Positions 16,096 through 23,780 of a stretch of 64,000 nt of DNA are shown piece by piece. The DNA is from LMUY01 sp965199095 (lineage in GTDB: Bacteria; Pseudomonadota; Alphaproteobacteria; Acetobacterales; Acetobacteraceae). The DNA lies in contig CBDAQM010000004.1 in NCBI GenBank assembly GCA_965199095.1, forward strand, positions 744,001-808,000, in the 5' to 3' direction. A model generated the notes under the pieces. It had not been told where the DNA came from. It made no database searches and saw only the letters and a program-made list of their open reading frames with translations. Every line of letters starts with the position of its first letter. Position 1 is the stretch's first letter. A program made the position numbers and the translations under genes.

Positions 16096-16356
16096 TCAGC
16101 TTTCGTTGAGCACCTGGTTTGCCATGGCCATCAGGTTGATGTGCCGGATCCCTGCTTCCCGGCGGAGAATCAGGGACAGCTGCTTGCGCACCCAAGGCGG
16201 TACAGGCCGCTCACCATCCAGCCAGTAGCGCAACAATCTCCAGCTGATACCAGGTTTGTTGTTTGTCGGCCGGTAGAGCTCGCGCGCCAGCGGCTCTCGC
16301 CAGCGAGGCCCATACAGGAGCTCGCCAGCTTGTGTCAGGGCTTCAATGTCAGTCAC
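16096..16356 (-). CDS. Small putative HTH regulator
   Basis: 86 aa from GTG 16356 (GGGAGGG upstream), rather than the longer open frame. The order TQAGELLYGPRWREPLARELY, ISWRLLRYWLDGERPVPPWV resembles small phage and plasmid helix-turn-helix proteins in which the RYWLDGxRPVPPWV segment follows the recognition helix. It would bind DNA as a regulator. Its start overlaps the end of the next upstream gene by 4 bp, so they are co-translated. It is the closest thing to an intact lysogeny-type regulator seen here, but lacks clear repressor features. Confidence 0.6.
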   Translation of the reverse strand: MTDIEALTQAGELLYGPRWREPLARELYRPTNNKPGISWRLLRYWLDGERPVPPWVRKQLSLILRREAGIRHINLMAMANQVLNES

Positions 16357-16613
16357 GATGCCCTCCCTTGCTGGCGTTGCATTCTGACTGCCTTCGCGCA
16401 GTCGATGCGGGCCTGCCAGCGGCACAGGCCCGGCACACATGTCAGCCGCTTGTATGTCGCCATTTCGCTGCAGCAGGTGTCGCAGCGAGGGGCTTTCGGT
16501 GACTGCCAGCGGTCTCCGTCGTAGTCAGCGTCGAATGCGTAGCCGCCAGATTTCTCATGCCGTGTCAGCTGTGCGATGCCGCGCTGCAGTAGCGCTGTTT
16601 CTTGCGTGCTCAT
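16353..16613 (-). CDS. Cysteine-rich small protein, putative zinc binding
   Basis: 86 aa, ATG 16613. The Cys pattern CDTCC...CVPGLC around RCDTCCSEMATYKRLTC suggests one zinc site; the C-terminal part is basic (RWQARIDCAKAVRMQRQQGR). No family is recognised. It sits second in the three-gene minus operon 17000-16096 and overlaps the following HTH gene. Confidence 0.55.
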   Translation of the reverse strand: MSTQETALLQRGIAQLTRHEKSGGYAFDADYDGDRWQSPKAPRCDTCCSEMATYKRLTCVPGLCRWQARIDCAKAVRMQRQQGRAS

Positions 16614-16656
16614 GCCGTCCTCCCTGCTGTCCGAGTGAAGTTTCTGGTCAGGTGGA

Positions 16657-16676
16657 CGGGAGCCTTGCAGCTCCCG
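16657..16676. terminator. Short hairpin between minus-strand genes
   Basis: CGGGAGC-CTTGCA-GCTCCCG is a perfect 7-bp stem with a 6-base loop. It lacks a T-run, so it may attenuate, or protect the mRNA end, instead of terminating. Confidence 0.3.
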
Positions 16677-16685
16677 CCGTTCATC

Positions 16686-17000
16686 TCAGTTCGCGAGATC
16701 CGCGTGGCCCAGGGCCTCCAGGGCTGCAGCCACTTTGCTGTCCGCCACTGGCACGTAGCGCACCAAGTTTCTGTCGTAATCCACCCCGACAACGCGGCCG
16801 AGTCCGTGCGCGTCTTCGGACACGTTGTTCGTAGTGCCCAGCCAGCCACGCAGGCGACGCTGGCTAGACCCGTTCGTTCTGCCCGGTTTGCGGCTCAGCA
16901 TCGTGTATTCCACGCGGTCTCCGCTGCACGAGGTGACGAACCCGACATCGCCCACGTTGAACGTCTCGCTTCCGACCCGAGCCAGTGTTCCGTACGCCAT
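16686..17000 (-). CDS. Hypothetical protein, first gene of minus operon
   Basis: 104 aa, ATG 17000 with GGAGAGAG. The sequence is beta-rich (GTLARVGSETFNVGDVGFVTS, RVVGVDYDRNLVRYVPVAD) and could be a small beta-barrel fold; no family recognised. It is headed by the leader copy 2, so it starts the transcript that continues through 16353 and 16096. Confidence 0.55.
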   Translation of the reverse strand: MAYGTLARVGSETFNVGDVGFVTSCSGDRVEYTMLSRKPGRTNGSSQRRLRGWLGTTNNVSEDAHGLGRVVGVDYDRNLVRYVPVADSKVAAALEALGHADLAN

Positions 17001-17067
17001 TTGCTCTCTCCAGGTAGGCTTGATTGCCCGATGTGTTCAGGATGACCCTGCACAGCCTGGATTGCAA
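16998..17067 (-). promoter_or_regulatory. Duplicated leader/promoter, copy 2
   Basis: On the minus strand: TTGCAA (17067-17062), a 16-bp spacer, TCATCC (17045-17040), then GAACACA, an imperfect GGGC/GCCT hairpin and GGAGAGAGCAA before the ATG. The core 17032-17053 is identical to copy 1. Both copies also have an upstream TTGCAC word. Confidence 0.55.
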
Positions 17068-17119
17068 GCCTTTTGTGCAAGAAAAGTGATCCAAAACAAT
17101 ATGTTGACAACGACCCCTC

Positions 17120-17148
17120 TTGATTGCTGGGGCGTTCCGGGATAGACT
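17120..17148 (+). promoter_or_regulatory. Candidate promoter of metallophosphoesterase operon
   Basis: TTGATT, a 17-bp spacer, then TAGACT. It points to the 17248-19123 genes and lies back to back with leader copy 2. Confidence 0.5.
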
Positions 17149-17247
17149 AAGTCGATGACCTCCTCAGCGCAGCGGCACTACGGGATACCGGCGGCCCTCT
17201 AAGCCAGCCTGTCCTGTCACGCCTGCCTGCCGCCCTAGAGGTTCTCC

Positions 17248-17763
17248 ATGTCCACCTGGTACACTGCTGACCTGCACCTGGGTCACGCCCGAATCATCGA
17301 ATATTGCAAGCGTCCGTTCGCCAACGTGGCAGAGATGGACCGCTCGCTCATTGATACTTGGAACTCAACAGTTGCTCCAGGAGACGATGTATGGGTTGTA
17401 GGCGACTTTGCCTACGGCACTCCGGAAGTTGTTGGCCATTATTTACGAAAGCTGCGCGGCCGCAAGCATCTCGTCTGGGGAAACCACGACCGACTGCTTG
17501 TCCGCAGCCTCAAATGCTGGGCTAGCTCCCAGGCGTTCGCGATGGTTGGCGATGGTGACCACCGCGCCTTCTTATGCCACTACGCTATGCGGACCTGGCC
17601 AGGGTCCGGTCGCGGGGCGCTGCACCTGTATGGGCATAGCCACGGCGCGCTGCCGCCACATCGGCAGAGTCTGGACGTCGGCGTGGATTCCTGGGGATAT
17701 CGGCCGGTCAGCCTAGAGGAAATCCGGGAACGCTTGGATGCCTCCCAGGCCGCAGCAGCCTGA
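17248..17763 (+). CDS. Calcineurin-like metallophosphoesterase
   Basis: 171 aa. Metal-binding motifs of the family are in order: DLHLGH (residues 8-13), GDFAYG near 52, GNHD near 78, then the His motifs CHYAMR and GHSHG. Such small phage phosphoesterases hydrolyse phosphodiester or phosphomonoester bonds; the substrate is not evident. All metal ligands appear present. AGAGG precedes the ATG. The stop overlaps the next start (TGATG), so it leads a tightly packed operon with a small ORF and a DEDD exonuclease. Confidence 0.85.
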   Translation: MSTWYTADLHLGHARIIEYCKRPFANVAEMDRSLIDTWNSTVAPGDDVWVVGDFAYGTPEVVGHYLRKLRGRKHLVWGNHDRLLVRSLKCWASSQAFAMVGDGDHRAFLCHYAMRTWPGSGRGALHLYGHSHGALPPHRQSLDVGVDSWGYRPVSLEEIRERLDASQAAAA

Positions 17764-17915
17764 TGGAGACCATCGGCGACATGCTCGCCAGGATCCTGCG
17801 GCATGCTGGTCTTCCTGTGCCCATTCAGGATCCTGATGATATCGTGGTCCTCCAGCCGTCCGTGCCGCGACCAGCTGCGGCAGACGACGGCCTCCCGGAG
17901 GAGCAGGCTGCGTGA
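17763..17915 (+). CDS. Small acidic protein between phosphoesterase and exonuclease
   Basis: 50 aa, starting METIGDMLARILRHAGL and ending DDGLPEEQAA. It overlaps the upstream stop by 1 base and the downstream GTG by 4 bases, which argues for real, coupled translation. No family is recognised. Confidence 0.55.
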   Translation: METIGDMLARILRHAGLPVPIQDPDDIVVLQPSVPRPAAADDGLPEEQAA

Positions 17916-18514
17916 GCGTTATTTTCATCGACTTTGAAGCCAGTTCCCTGATGCGCGGCAGCTTCCCAATCGAGGTCGGCCTTGCTGTGGACAGCGGCCC
18001 TGTCCACATCTGGCTGATACGGCCTGCACCAGGCTGGGAGGAGTGGTCTCCAGCAAGCCAGGCCATTCACGGCATCAGCCTGGCGCAGCTGCATGCCGAC
18101 GGCGCGGACGTCGGAACGGTGGCGGCCAGCGTGCAGGATCTGTGCAGCGCGCCGGACTGCGTGCTCGCGTCCGACAATCCTGCGCATGAGCAGCTTTGGC
18201 TCGACCGGCTGATGGACGCCGCAGGTCTACACCGTGTGCTGCACGTCCAAGGCGCAGAAGCGGTCTACCACGCTGAGGCCTGCCGCTTGCTGCAGCTGGC
18301 ACCACCGGCAACCGCACTCTGGCACGAACGCGTCTACCGCAGCCTCGAAGCCGAAGCCCGCAGTCTGGTCCAGGACTGTCACGCCGCGGAACTGCAGCGC
18401 ACGCGCACCAGGCACAGGGCAGGCCCGGATGCCGAGGGAATGCGGTCGATCCTGGACGAGGTCCGCATCAGGGTCGACGCCAGGCTGGCAGCTGCAGGTT
18501 CGCCGGAACTCTAG
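17912..18514 (+). CDS. DnaQ-like 3'-5' exonuclease (DEDD)
   Basis: 200 aa from GTG 17912. Motif I is IFIDFEASSL with Asp and Glu; HGIS and a motif II-like LASDNPAHEQLWLD follow. A C-terminal Asp/His motif III may lie in VYHAEACRLL or the following ARHRAGPDAEG-like stretch (HRAGPDAEG), fitting the DEDDh class. The family removes nucleotides from 3' ends, in proofreading or RNA/DNA decay. Many such prophage exonucleases carry 'bypass' roles in nucleotide turnover; the partner here is the adjacent phosphoesterase. Confidence 0.8.
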   Translation: MSVIFIDFEASSLMRGSFPIEVGLAVDSGPVHIWLIRPAPGWEEWSPASQAIHGISLAQLHADGADVGTVAASVQDLCSAPDCVLASDNPAHEQLWLDRLMDAAGLHRVLHVQGAEAVYHAEACRLLQLAPPATALWHERVYRSLEAEARSLVQDCHAAELQRTRTRHRAGPDAEGMRSILDEVRIRVDARLAAAGSPEL

Positions 18515-18589
18515 GTTTTTTGCATGCTGGTTCGTCACCATGGATTCCTGGCGGCCGAGGTGGCTGCCATCGTCCTGGAGGACACCACC

Positions 18590-19123
18590 ATGAAGCGCCT
18601 GCTTGCCTTGATTGCATCCCTCGTTCTTGTGCCCTTCCGCATGGCCAAGGGGGCCATCCAGTGGATCCTGCAGCCAGGTCCGACTCCGGCCGCCGAGGAG
18701 GACGTGGCGGCCACCCGAGCCGAGAATGCCGAGGAAGCCCAGCAGCGCCGGGCCGACGATGCCGCCGATAACCGGGAGCTTGCGCAGCACATGCGGAAAG
18801 TGATTTTCGCGTTGGCCAGCGGCAATAAGCCGGACCCCGAGCACCTTCAGCGGCTGCCGAAGCCTGTGGCGGACTACGTCGCAGGCCTCACGCAGGAAGA
18901 GTGCAGGACCCTGCTTGCCCGGCCTTCCCGCAGCCTCCGCCAGATCCTCGACGGCTACACGCCTGACGGTGTCCGGTCCCCCGCCCAGGTCGCCGGTGAC
19001 CAGGCAGCTTCGCAGCTGCAGGCCAGTGGACCGAAGCCCACGCTGGTGGCCGACCGCATCCAGCAGCGCCGCCCTGTACGGAGCGTGGATGCCATCCTGG
19101 CGGACATGCAGCTCGCTGCCTGA
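18590..19123 (+). CDS. Membrane-anchored hypothetical protein
   Basis: 177 aa from ATG 18590, chosen because GGAGG lies at good spacing; the open frame extends to 18524 without a ribosome site. One N-terminal hydrophobic segment (LLALIASLVLVPFRMAKGA) is followed by an acidic helical domain (EEDVAATRAENAEEAQQRRAD) and a soluble part with RSLRQILDGYTP. It probably faces the cytoplasm from the inner membrane. It ends just before a strong terminator and closes the 17.2-19.1 kb operon. Confidence 0.6.
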   Translation: MKRLLALIASLVLVPFRMAKGAIQWILQPGPTPAAEEDVAATRAENAEEAQQRRADDAADNRELAQHMRKVIFALASGNKPDPEHLQRLPKPVADYVAGLTQEECRTLLARPSRSLRQILDGYTPDGVRSPAQVAGDQAASQLQASGPKPTLVADRIQQRRPVRSVDAILADMQLAA

Positions 19124-19145
19124 CCCAGTAAACCCCGGGAACGAC

Positions 19146-19180
19146 AAAGGCCGCCCAGGCAATCCCGGGCGGCCTTTTCT
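19146..19180 (+). terminator. Rho-independent terminator
   Basis: AAAGGCCGCCC (19146-19156) pairs with GGGCGGCCTTT (19167-19177) and is followed by TTCTATTT. It closes the operon on the plus strand. Confidence 0.85.
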
Positions 19181-19200
19181 ATTTGTGGGCTGCTCGAAGG

Positions 19201-19533
19201 CTAGGCGGCGCGGCGGGCCTGGCGAACGGCGTCGGCAAGCACCTGGCGGTCCTCCTTCAGCGACGCGACTTGAGCTTGCAGCTGGCGAACCAAATCGCCC
19301 AGGTCGTCGACATCTGCGCGGGCATCGGCCAGCTGCTCGCGCAGGTCGTCAACGGTGTTGGCCAGCACGCCAGCGCGGGCGCGGGCTGCAACTCGTGCGC
19401 GGCGTTCCGCACTCACCTGGCGGTCTGCGTGGCCGTGCTGATGGGCCATGAACATGGAGGCGACTGCGGCCCCGGCGATTGTGCCGATGGCCCCGCCGAC
19501 GTGGCCTGCAACGTGGTCTGCCTCATCGAACAT
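19201..19533 (-). CDS. Small membrane-associated coiled-coil protein
   Basis: 110 aa from ATG 19533 (GGAGG at 6 bases); two upstream ATGs are possible. A Gly/Ala-rich segment (GHVGGAIGTIAGAAVASMF) could span or dock on a membrane; a His-rich stretch AHQHGHAD follows, then a long heptad-like coiled coil (TVDDLREQLADARADVDDLGDLV region). It faces the terminator of the preceding operon. Function unknown. Confidence 0.55.
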   Translation of the reverse strand: MFDEADHVAGHVGGAIGTIAGAAVASMFMAHQHGHADRQVSAERRARVAARARAGVLANTVDDLREQLADARADVDDLGDLVRQLQAQVASLKEDRQVLADAVRQARRAA

Positions 19534-19626
19534 GGCGGCCTCCATCTGAAGTAGCGAACGTGTCAACAATTAGACTCTTGCGCCATCGTTTGTCAACCGA
19601 TCCAAATTGCGATCTACAAAAGTGCC

Positions 19627-19642
19627 GTCAAGAATTCTTGAC
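19627..19642. promoter_or_regulatory. Perfect 16-bp palindrome upstream of terminase
   Basis: GTCAAGAATTCTTGAC reads the same on both strands. It lies in the AT-richest part of the divergent region between the 19201 gene and the terminase operon, just downstream of a TTGTCA, so it is a likely operator for the late operon or the divergent gene. Confidence 0.5.
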
Positions 19643-19731
19643 TTCCGCGGCGCACGTCGTCACCTTGGTGGCTACAGTCCGATTTTGCTGACCTCTAGGC
19701 GTAGCCCGAGCAAGGCACTTCGTTGACATCT

Positions 19732-19764
19732 GCGGCCCGCATGGTTCTCCAGCATGCGGGCCGC
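19732..19764 (+). terminator. Strong hairpin before terminase small subunit
   Basis: GCGGCCCGCATG (19732-19743) pairs with CATGCGGGCCGC (19753-19764) across a 9-base loop and is followed by TTCCATTT. It could terminate upstream transcription, act as an antitermination target, or be part of a packaging site; sequence alone does not decide. Confidence 0.5.
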
Positions 19765-19803
19765 TTCCATTTCAGGGGCCGAAGCCCGAAGGGGTTGAGC
19801 CCC

Positions 19804-20292
19804 GTGACACCTCAGCAGCAGCTTTTTGTTGACGAGTATCTCGTTGACTTGAACGGGTCCGCAGCAGCCATCAGAGCGGGCTACAGTCCGAAGACGGCCA
19901 GCAGGCAGGCCTTCGAACTCATCCGCCACCGGGAAGTCGGCGCAGCCCTGCAGCGTGCCATGGCCGCCCGTTCACGGCGCACTGGCGTTACCGCCGACCG
20001 CGTGGTCAGGGAGCTGGCCCGCATTGCGTTTGTGGATATCAGAGACACGGTGACCTGGGGACCTGACGGTATCCGTTTGGTCGATAGTGCGGCCCTGGAC
20101 CCGGACACCGCCGCCGCCATCGTCGAGGTTTCGGAGTCCATTACCGGCCGCACGCGGACCAAGAAGGTCAAACTCACGGACAAGATGGGCGCCTTGCGGC
20201 TGCTTGCGGCTCACACCGGCGTTGGCATGTCTGGCGAGGGCGGCACGGAGGACATCAGTGCCGACACGGATCCGCCGGTCGCTGAAGGCTAG
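19804..20292 (+). CDS. Terminase small subunit
   Basis: 162 aa from GTG 19804 (a TTG at 19795 is an alternative). The N-terminus TPQQQLFVDEYLVDLNGS, followed by AAIRAGYSPKTA, is the DNA-binding helix-turn-helix typical of the Terminase_2 small-subunit family. It recognises the packaging start on phage DNA and loads the large subunit. The C-terminal part (GRTRTKKVKLTDKMGALRLL) also fits the family. It overlaps the large-subunit gene by 35 bp and heads the head-gene operon. Confidence 0.92.
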   Translation: MTPQQQLFVDEYLVDLNGSAAAIRAGYSPKTASRQAFELIRHREVGAALQRAMAARSRRTGVTADRVVRELARIAFVDIRDTVTWGPDGIRLVDSAALDPDTAAAIVEVSESITGRTRTKKVKLTDKMGALRLLAAHTGVGMSGEGGTEDISADTDPPVAEG

Positions 20293-21574
20293 CCCGGCAC
20301 AGCCCAGGCCCACGCTCACCCGTCCCCAGTGGACCATCTACGAGGCAGGCTGGAAGCCGGAGTCCAGGTTCCGCACCGCGGTCTGTGGTCGTCGGTTCGG
20401 CAAAAGCTTCCTGGGCGTCGAGGAAATCCGGCGCGCATGCCGCCTGGCGGTCCTGAAGAAGGTCAGCACCGACAACGAGATTTGGTATGCCGCGCCCAAT
20501 TTCAGGCAGGCCAAGAGGGTTTTCTGGCGCCGCCTGAAGAAGGGCATTCCGGCTTCCTGGTTGGCAGGGAAGGCCAACGAAACCGACTGCAGCATGGTCC
20601 TGACATCAGGGCACGTTATCAGGTGCGTCGGCCTCGACAACTACGATGCCCTGAGAGGCAGCGGGTTGTGGTTCGTGGTCGTCGACGAGTGGGCAGACTG
20701 CCCGTACGAGGCCTGGACTGAGACCCTACGCCCCATGCTCAGCACGGCAGGCGGCCATGGGTTGTTCATCGGCACACCGAAGGGCTTCGACCACCTGCGG
20801 GACGGCTACGTCGCCGGTCAACCGGGCGGTAAGCCGGACAACCGGTCGTTCATGTTCACCACCCTCCAGGGTGGCAACGTGCCTCCGGAGGAGGTCGCGG
20901 CAGCCCGGGCAGACTTGGATCCGCGCACGTTCCGGCAGGAATACGAGGCTTCGTTCGAGACCTTCACCGGTCGCGTGCTCTACGCGTTCACCAGGGCCGA
21001 CAGCGTCAGGCCGAAGGCGCTGGACCCTGCGCAGCCCCTGCTGCTCGGCATCGATTTCAACATCAACCCGATGAGTGCCACGGTCTGGCAGGGCACTGGT
21101 GACGTCCTCCACCAGGTCGACGAAATCGTCCTGCCGACCAGCAACACGGACGAGCTGGTTGACGAAATCAGGCGGCGCTACGGACGCGGTGGAAACATCG
21201 GACACGTGACCTGCTATCCGGATCCTGCCGGAGCACAGCGACGCACCAGCGCACAGGGACGGACGGACATCGGCATCCTGCAGGCCAGCGGCATGAAGGT
21301 CGTCGCCATGTCCAGCCACCCGCTGGTGCGCGACCGCATTAACGTGTCGAACGGCCGGTTCCAGGCTGCTGATGGCACGCGGCGCGCCTTCGTGGACCCG
21401 CGGTGCAAGCAGTCAATCGAGGCCTATGAACGCCTGGCCTACAAGGACGGCACCTCGGACCCGGACAAAACAACCGGTTACGACCACATCGTGGATGCGT
21501 CCGGATACTTGCTGTTCGGCATGTATGCCTACAAGCCCGCCACCACTGGCAGGGTATCGCTGATGGGGAGGTAG
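20258..21574 (+). CDS. Terminase large subunit
   Basis: 438 aa from GTG 20258, with GGAGG 6 bases upstream; the open frame extends much further but overlaps the small subunit. It is the packaging motor ATPase and headful or cos nuclease. Walker A is CGRRFGKS (residues 43-50), Walker B is LWFVVVDEWAD, and the RNase H-like nuclease Asp residues lie in LLLGIDFNINP and GYDHIVDASGY. It is intact and is directly followed by the portal gene. Confidence 0.95.
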   Translation: MPTRIRRSLKASPAQPRPTLTRPQWTIYEAGWKPESRFRTAVCGRRFGKSFLGVEEIRRACRLAVLKKVSTDNEIWYAAPNFRQAKRVFWRRLKKGIPASWLAGKANETDCSMVLTSGHVIRCVGLDNYDALRGSGLWFVVVDEWADCPYEAWTETLRPMLSTAGGHGLFIGTPKGFDHLRDGYVAGQPGGKPDNRSFMFTTLQGGNVPPEEVAAARADLDPRTFRQEYEASFETFTGRVLYAFTRADSVRPKALDPAQPLLLGIDFNINPMSATVWQGTGDVLHQVDEIVLPTSNTDELVDEIRRRYGRGGNIGHVTCYPDPAGAQRRTSAQGRTDIGILQASGMKVVAMSSHPLVRDRINVSNGRFQAADGTRRAFVDPRCKQSIEAYERLAYKDGTSDPDKTTGYDHIVDASGYLLFGMYAYKPATTGRVSLMGR

Positions 21575-21577
21575 TCC

Positions 21578-23068
21578 ATGGACTGGAAGTCCCTCCAAGC
21601 TGGCATGCGCGTCGGCGGACGGGACAAGGATTTCCCACCCCGCAACGCTCGCCTCCTGGCCCTGGCGGCGGTCCGCGACAACAAGCAGTACGACCACCTC
21701 CTGGTCCCTTTCTCGGAAGAGGCAGGCGGTGGCGGCTACGGCGAGTATATCCCGCTCGACAAGCGGCGCCCCAGCGTGCAGTCCGGCCTCTGCAGGAAGA
21801 CCGTCGACGACGCTGTCAGCTTGCTGTTCGGCGAGGGCCACTTCCCGGAGGTCACCGCACCTTCCGAGGCCACCGTCGATGCCCTGAAGGCCGTCGTGAA
21901 GCACAGGCACGTCAACCAGACCCTGGCGGCCGCGGCCGTAGAGGGCAGCATCGGCTCCGTCGCAATCCGGTTCCGGGTGCTCAAGCGCAAGCTGCACCTC
22001 AGCGTCATGCCCACCGCATTCCTGACACCGACGTGGGATCCGGAAGACCCGGACGAGCTGCTGCGGGTCACCGAAAAGTTCAAGGTCAGCGCGGCCGCCC
22101 TAATTTCACAGGGCTACACCGGCATTGACCCGCTCAAGGATCCTTACTGGTATCAGCGCACCTGGGACGCGGAAGCCGAGACGTCGTTCGTTCCGTGGCC
22201 GGTGTCCGACAAGGAGCACGTGCCGGTCGCTGACACCGACCCATCGCGCACTGTCCAGCATGGGCTGGGTTTCGTCCCGATGATTTGGGTCGTGAACCTG
22301 CCCGGTGGCGATGACGTCGACGGAACCTGCGCATTTGAAGGCGGCATCTCTACTGTCATCGAGGTGGACTACCTGCTGTCGCAGGCCGGTCGTGCGCTGA
22401 AGTATGGCGCCGACCCCAAGCTCGTCATCAAGGACGCCGCGGGCAAGGTCGAGGGCATGCGGGGCGGCGCGGGCAACGCGCTGATGCTCAGCGACCCCAC
22501 GGCCACCGCCGAGCTCCTGGAGCTGTCCGGCACGGCCGCTTCGGCCGTGCTGGAGCACGTGTCCAGGCTGCGTGAGCAGGCCCTGGAGATTATGCACGGC
22601 AACCGGGTAGAGGCGAGCAAGTTGAGCACGGCCACGTCAGGTCGTGCGCTCGAGCTGATGAACCAGGACCTGCTCGCGTTGGCCGACAACCTGCGTGTTC
22701 CATACGGAGAGGGCGCCCTGGTGCGGCTTTACCGGATGGTCTGCATGGCCTCCTCGAAGGTGAAGGGCGGCCTGCTCATTGGCGACGACACGTACGAGAA
22801 CCTGGATCCGAAGGGCATCTCGCTCATCTGGCCGAGGTGGTACGCGCCGACCGCCGACGACCGCCAGGCCGAAGCAGGCACGCTGTCCACGCTGTGCACC
22901 GCGGGGCTGATGGCACGGCACACCGCCGTCCAGAGTTTGGCCGACACATACGATGTAGAAGACGTCGAGGCCGAGCTGGCCCTGATTGCCGCCGACCAGG
23001 CGGCTGCCGACGCCCGCGCCGCCGCCCAGGCAGCGCAGGTGACCGCAGCGGAAACGCTGCCTGACTAA
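21578..23068 (+). CDS. Portal protein
   Basis: 496 aa, the usual size of SPP1/gp6-type portals, which form the dodecameric ring through which DNA enters the capsid and to which the tail attaches. Evidence: position right after the large terminase, length, and a composition with a central beta part (FVPMIWVVNLPGG, DGTCAFEGGIS) followed by a long helix region and Ala-rich C-terminal tail. The stretch SGRALELMNQDLLALAD is characteristic of the family's C-terminal helical domain. No frame problems. Confidence 0.88.
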   Translation: MDWKSLQAGMRVGGRDKDFPPRNARLLALAAVRDNKQYDHLLVPFSEEAGGGGYGEYIPLDKRRPSVQSGLCRKTVDDAVSLLFGEGHFPEVTAPSEATVDALKAVVKHRHVNQTLAAAAVEGSIGSVAIRFRVLKRKLHLSVMPTAFLTPTWDPEDPDELLRVTEKFKVSAAALISQGYTGIDPLKDPYWYQRTWDAEAETSFVPWPVSDKEHVPVADTDPSRTVQHGLGFVPMIWVVNLPGGDDVDGTCAFEGGISTVIEVDYLLSQAGRALKYGADPKLVIKDAAGKVEGMRGGAGNALMLSDPTATAELLELSGTAASAVLEHVSRLREQALEIMHGNRVEASKLSTATSGRALELMNQDLLALADNLRVPYGEGALVRLYRMVCMASSKVKGGLLIGDDTYENLDPKGISLIWPRWYAPTADDRQAEAGTLSTLCTAGLMARHTAVQSLADTYDVEDVEAELALIAADQAAADARAAAQAAQVTAAETLPD

Positions 23069-23109
23069 CCCCCGCCCCGATGGGCAACCCCCGGACAGAG
23101 GTCCCCAAC

Positions 23110-23691
23110 ATGTTTCGTCGTCACCTGCTGAACACTGCCTGCTTTTCTGCTGAGGGTGGACCAACCGGCCCGGCACCTGCTGCACCCGCGGTTCCTCCTG
23201 CTCCCGCTGTTGTGGAGCCTGCGAACTTCAGCACGGACTACGTCCGTGAGCTTCGCGGTGAGAACAAGGGCGTCAGGCTCAAGAACGCCGAACTTCTCCA
23301 GAAGCTGGAGCAGCTCGAAGCCAGCGTGAAGACGAAGCTGGCGGAAGCCGAGGGCAAGGTCACCGAGGCCGTGACCGCCGCCGACAAGCGCATCATCGCC
23401 AGCGAGATGAAGGTCGCCGCGAAGGCTGCGGGCATCCTGGATCTGGATTTCCTCAGGCTCTTGGACACGTCCGCCGTCACCATCAAGGACGGTGAGGTCT
23501 CCATTCCGGAGGACTTCTGGACGAAGGCCAAGACGGCCAAGCCCGCCTTCTTCAAGGCGACCGGCGCCGACAAAGGCAGCACCGCACCGACCGGCAAGCC
23601 GCCGAAGCCCGGTGCAGCTGAAGTCAAGGCCGCCAAGGCCATGACGAAGGAAGAATACGCAGCCGCCAAGGCTGCGCTCGAACGGGGCTGA
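23110..23691 (+). CDS. Capsid scaffolding protein
   Basis: 193 aa from ATG 23110 (AGAGG upstream; ATG 23080 lacks a site). A Pro/Ala-rich N-terminus is followed by a charged coiled coil (AELLQKLEQLEASVKTKLAEA) and a Lys/Ala-rich C-terminus ending EEYAAAKAALERG. Position between portal and capsid plus this layout fits a scaffold that directs capsid assembly and then leaves. No protease domain is visible, so maturation cleavage is not indicated. Confidence 0.75.
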   Translation: MFRRHLLNTACFSAEGGPTGPAPAAPAVPPAPAVVEPANFSTDYVRELRGENKGVRLKNAELLQKLEQLEASVKTKLAEAEGKVTEAVTAADKRIIASEMKVAAKAAGILDLDFLRLLDTSAVTIKDGEVSIPEDFWTKAKTAKPAFFKATGADKGSTAPTGKPPKPGAAEVKAAKAMTKEEYAAAKAALERG

Positions 23692-23780
23692 CGCTCCACC
23701 GCCTACGCCTACGCCTACCGGGGACCGGCTCCCAGGGGTGACGCGAAACCAACCGCAACCACCCCTCAAGGAGCATCCTC

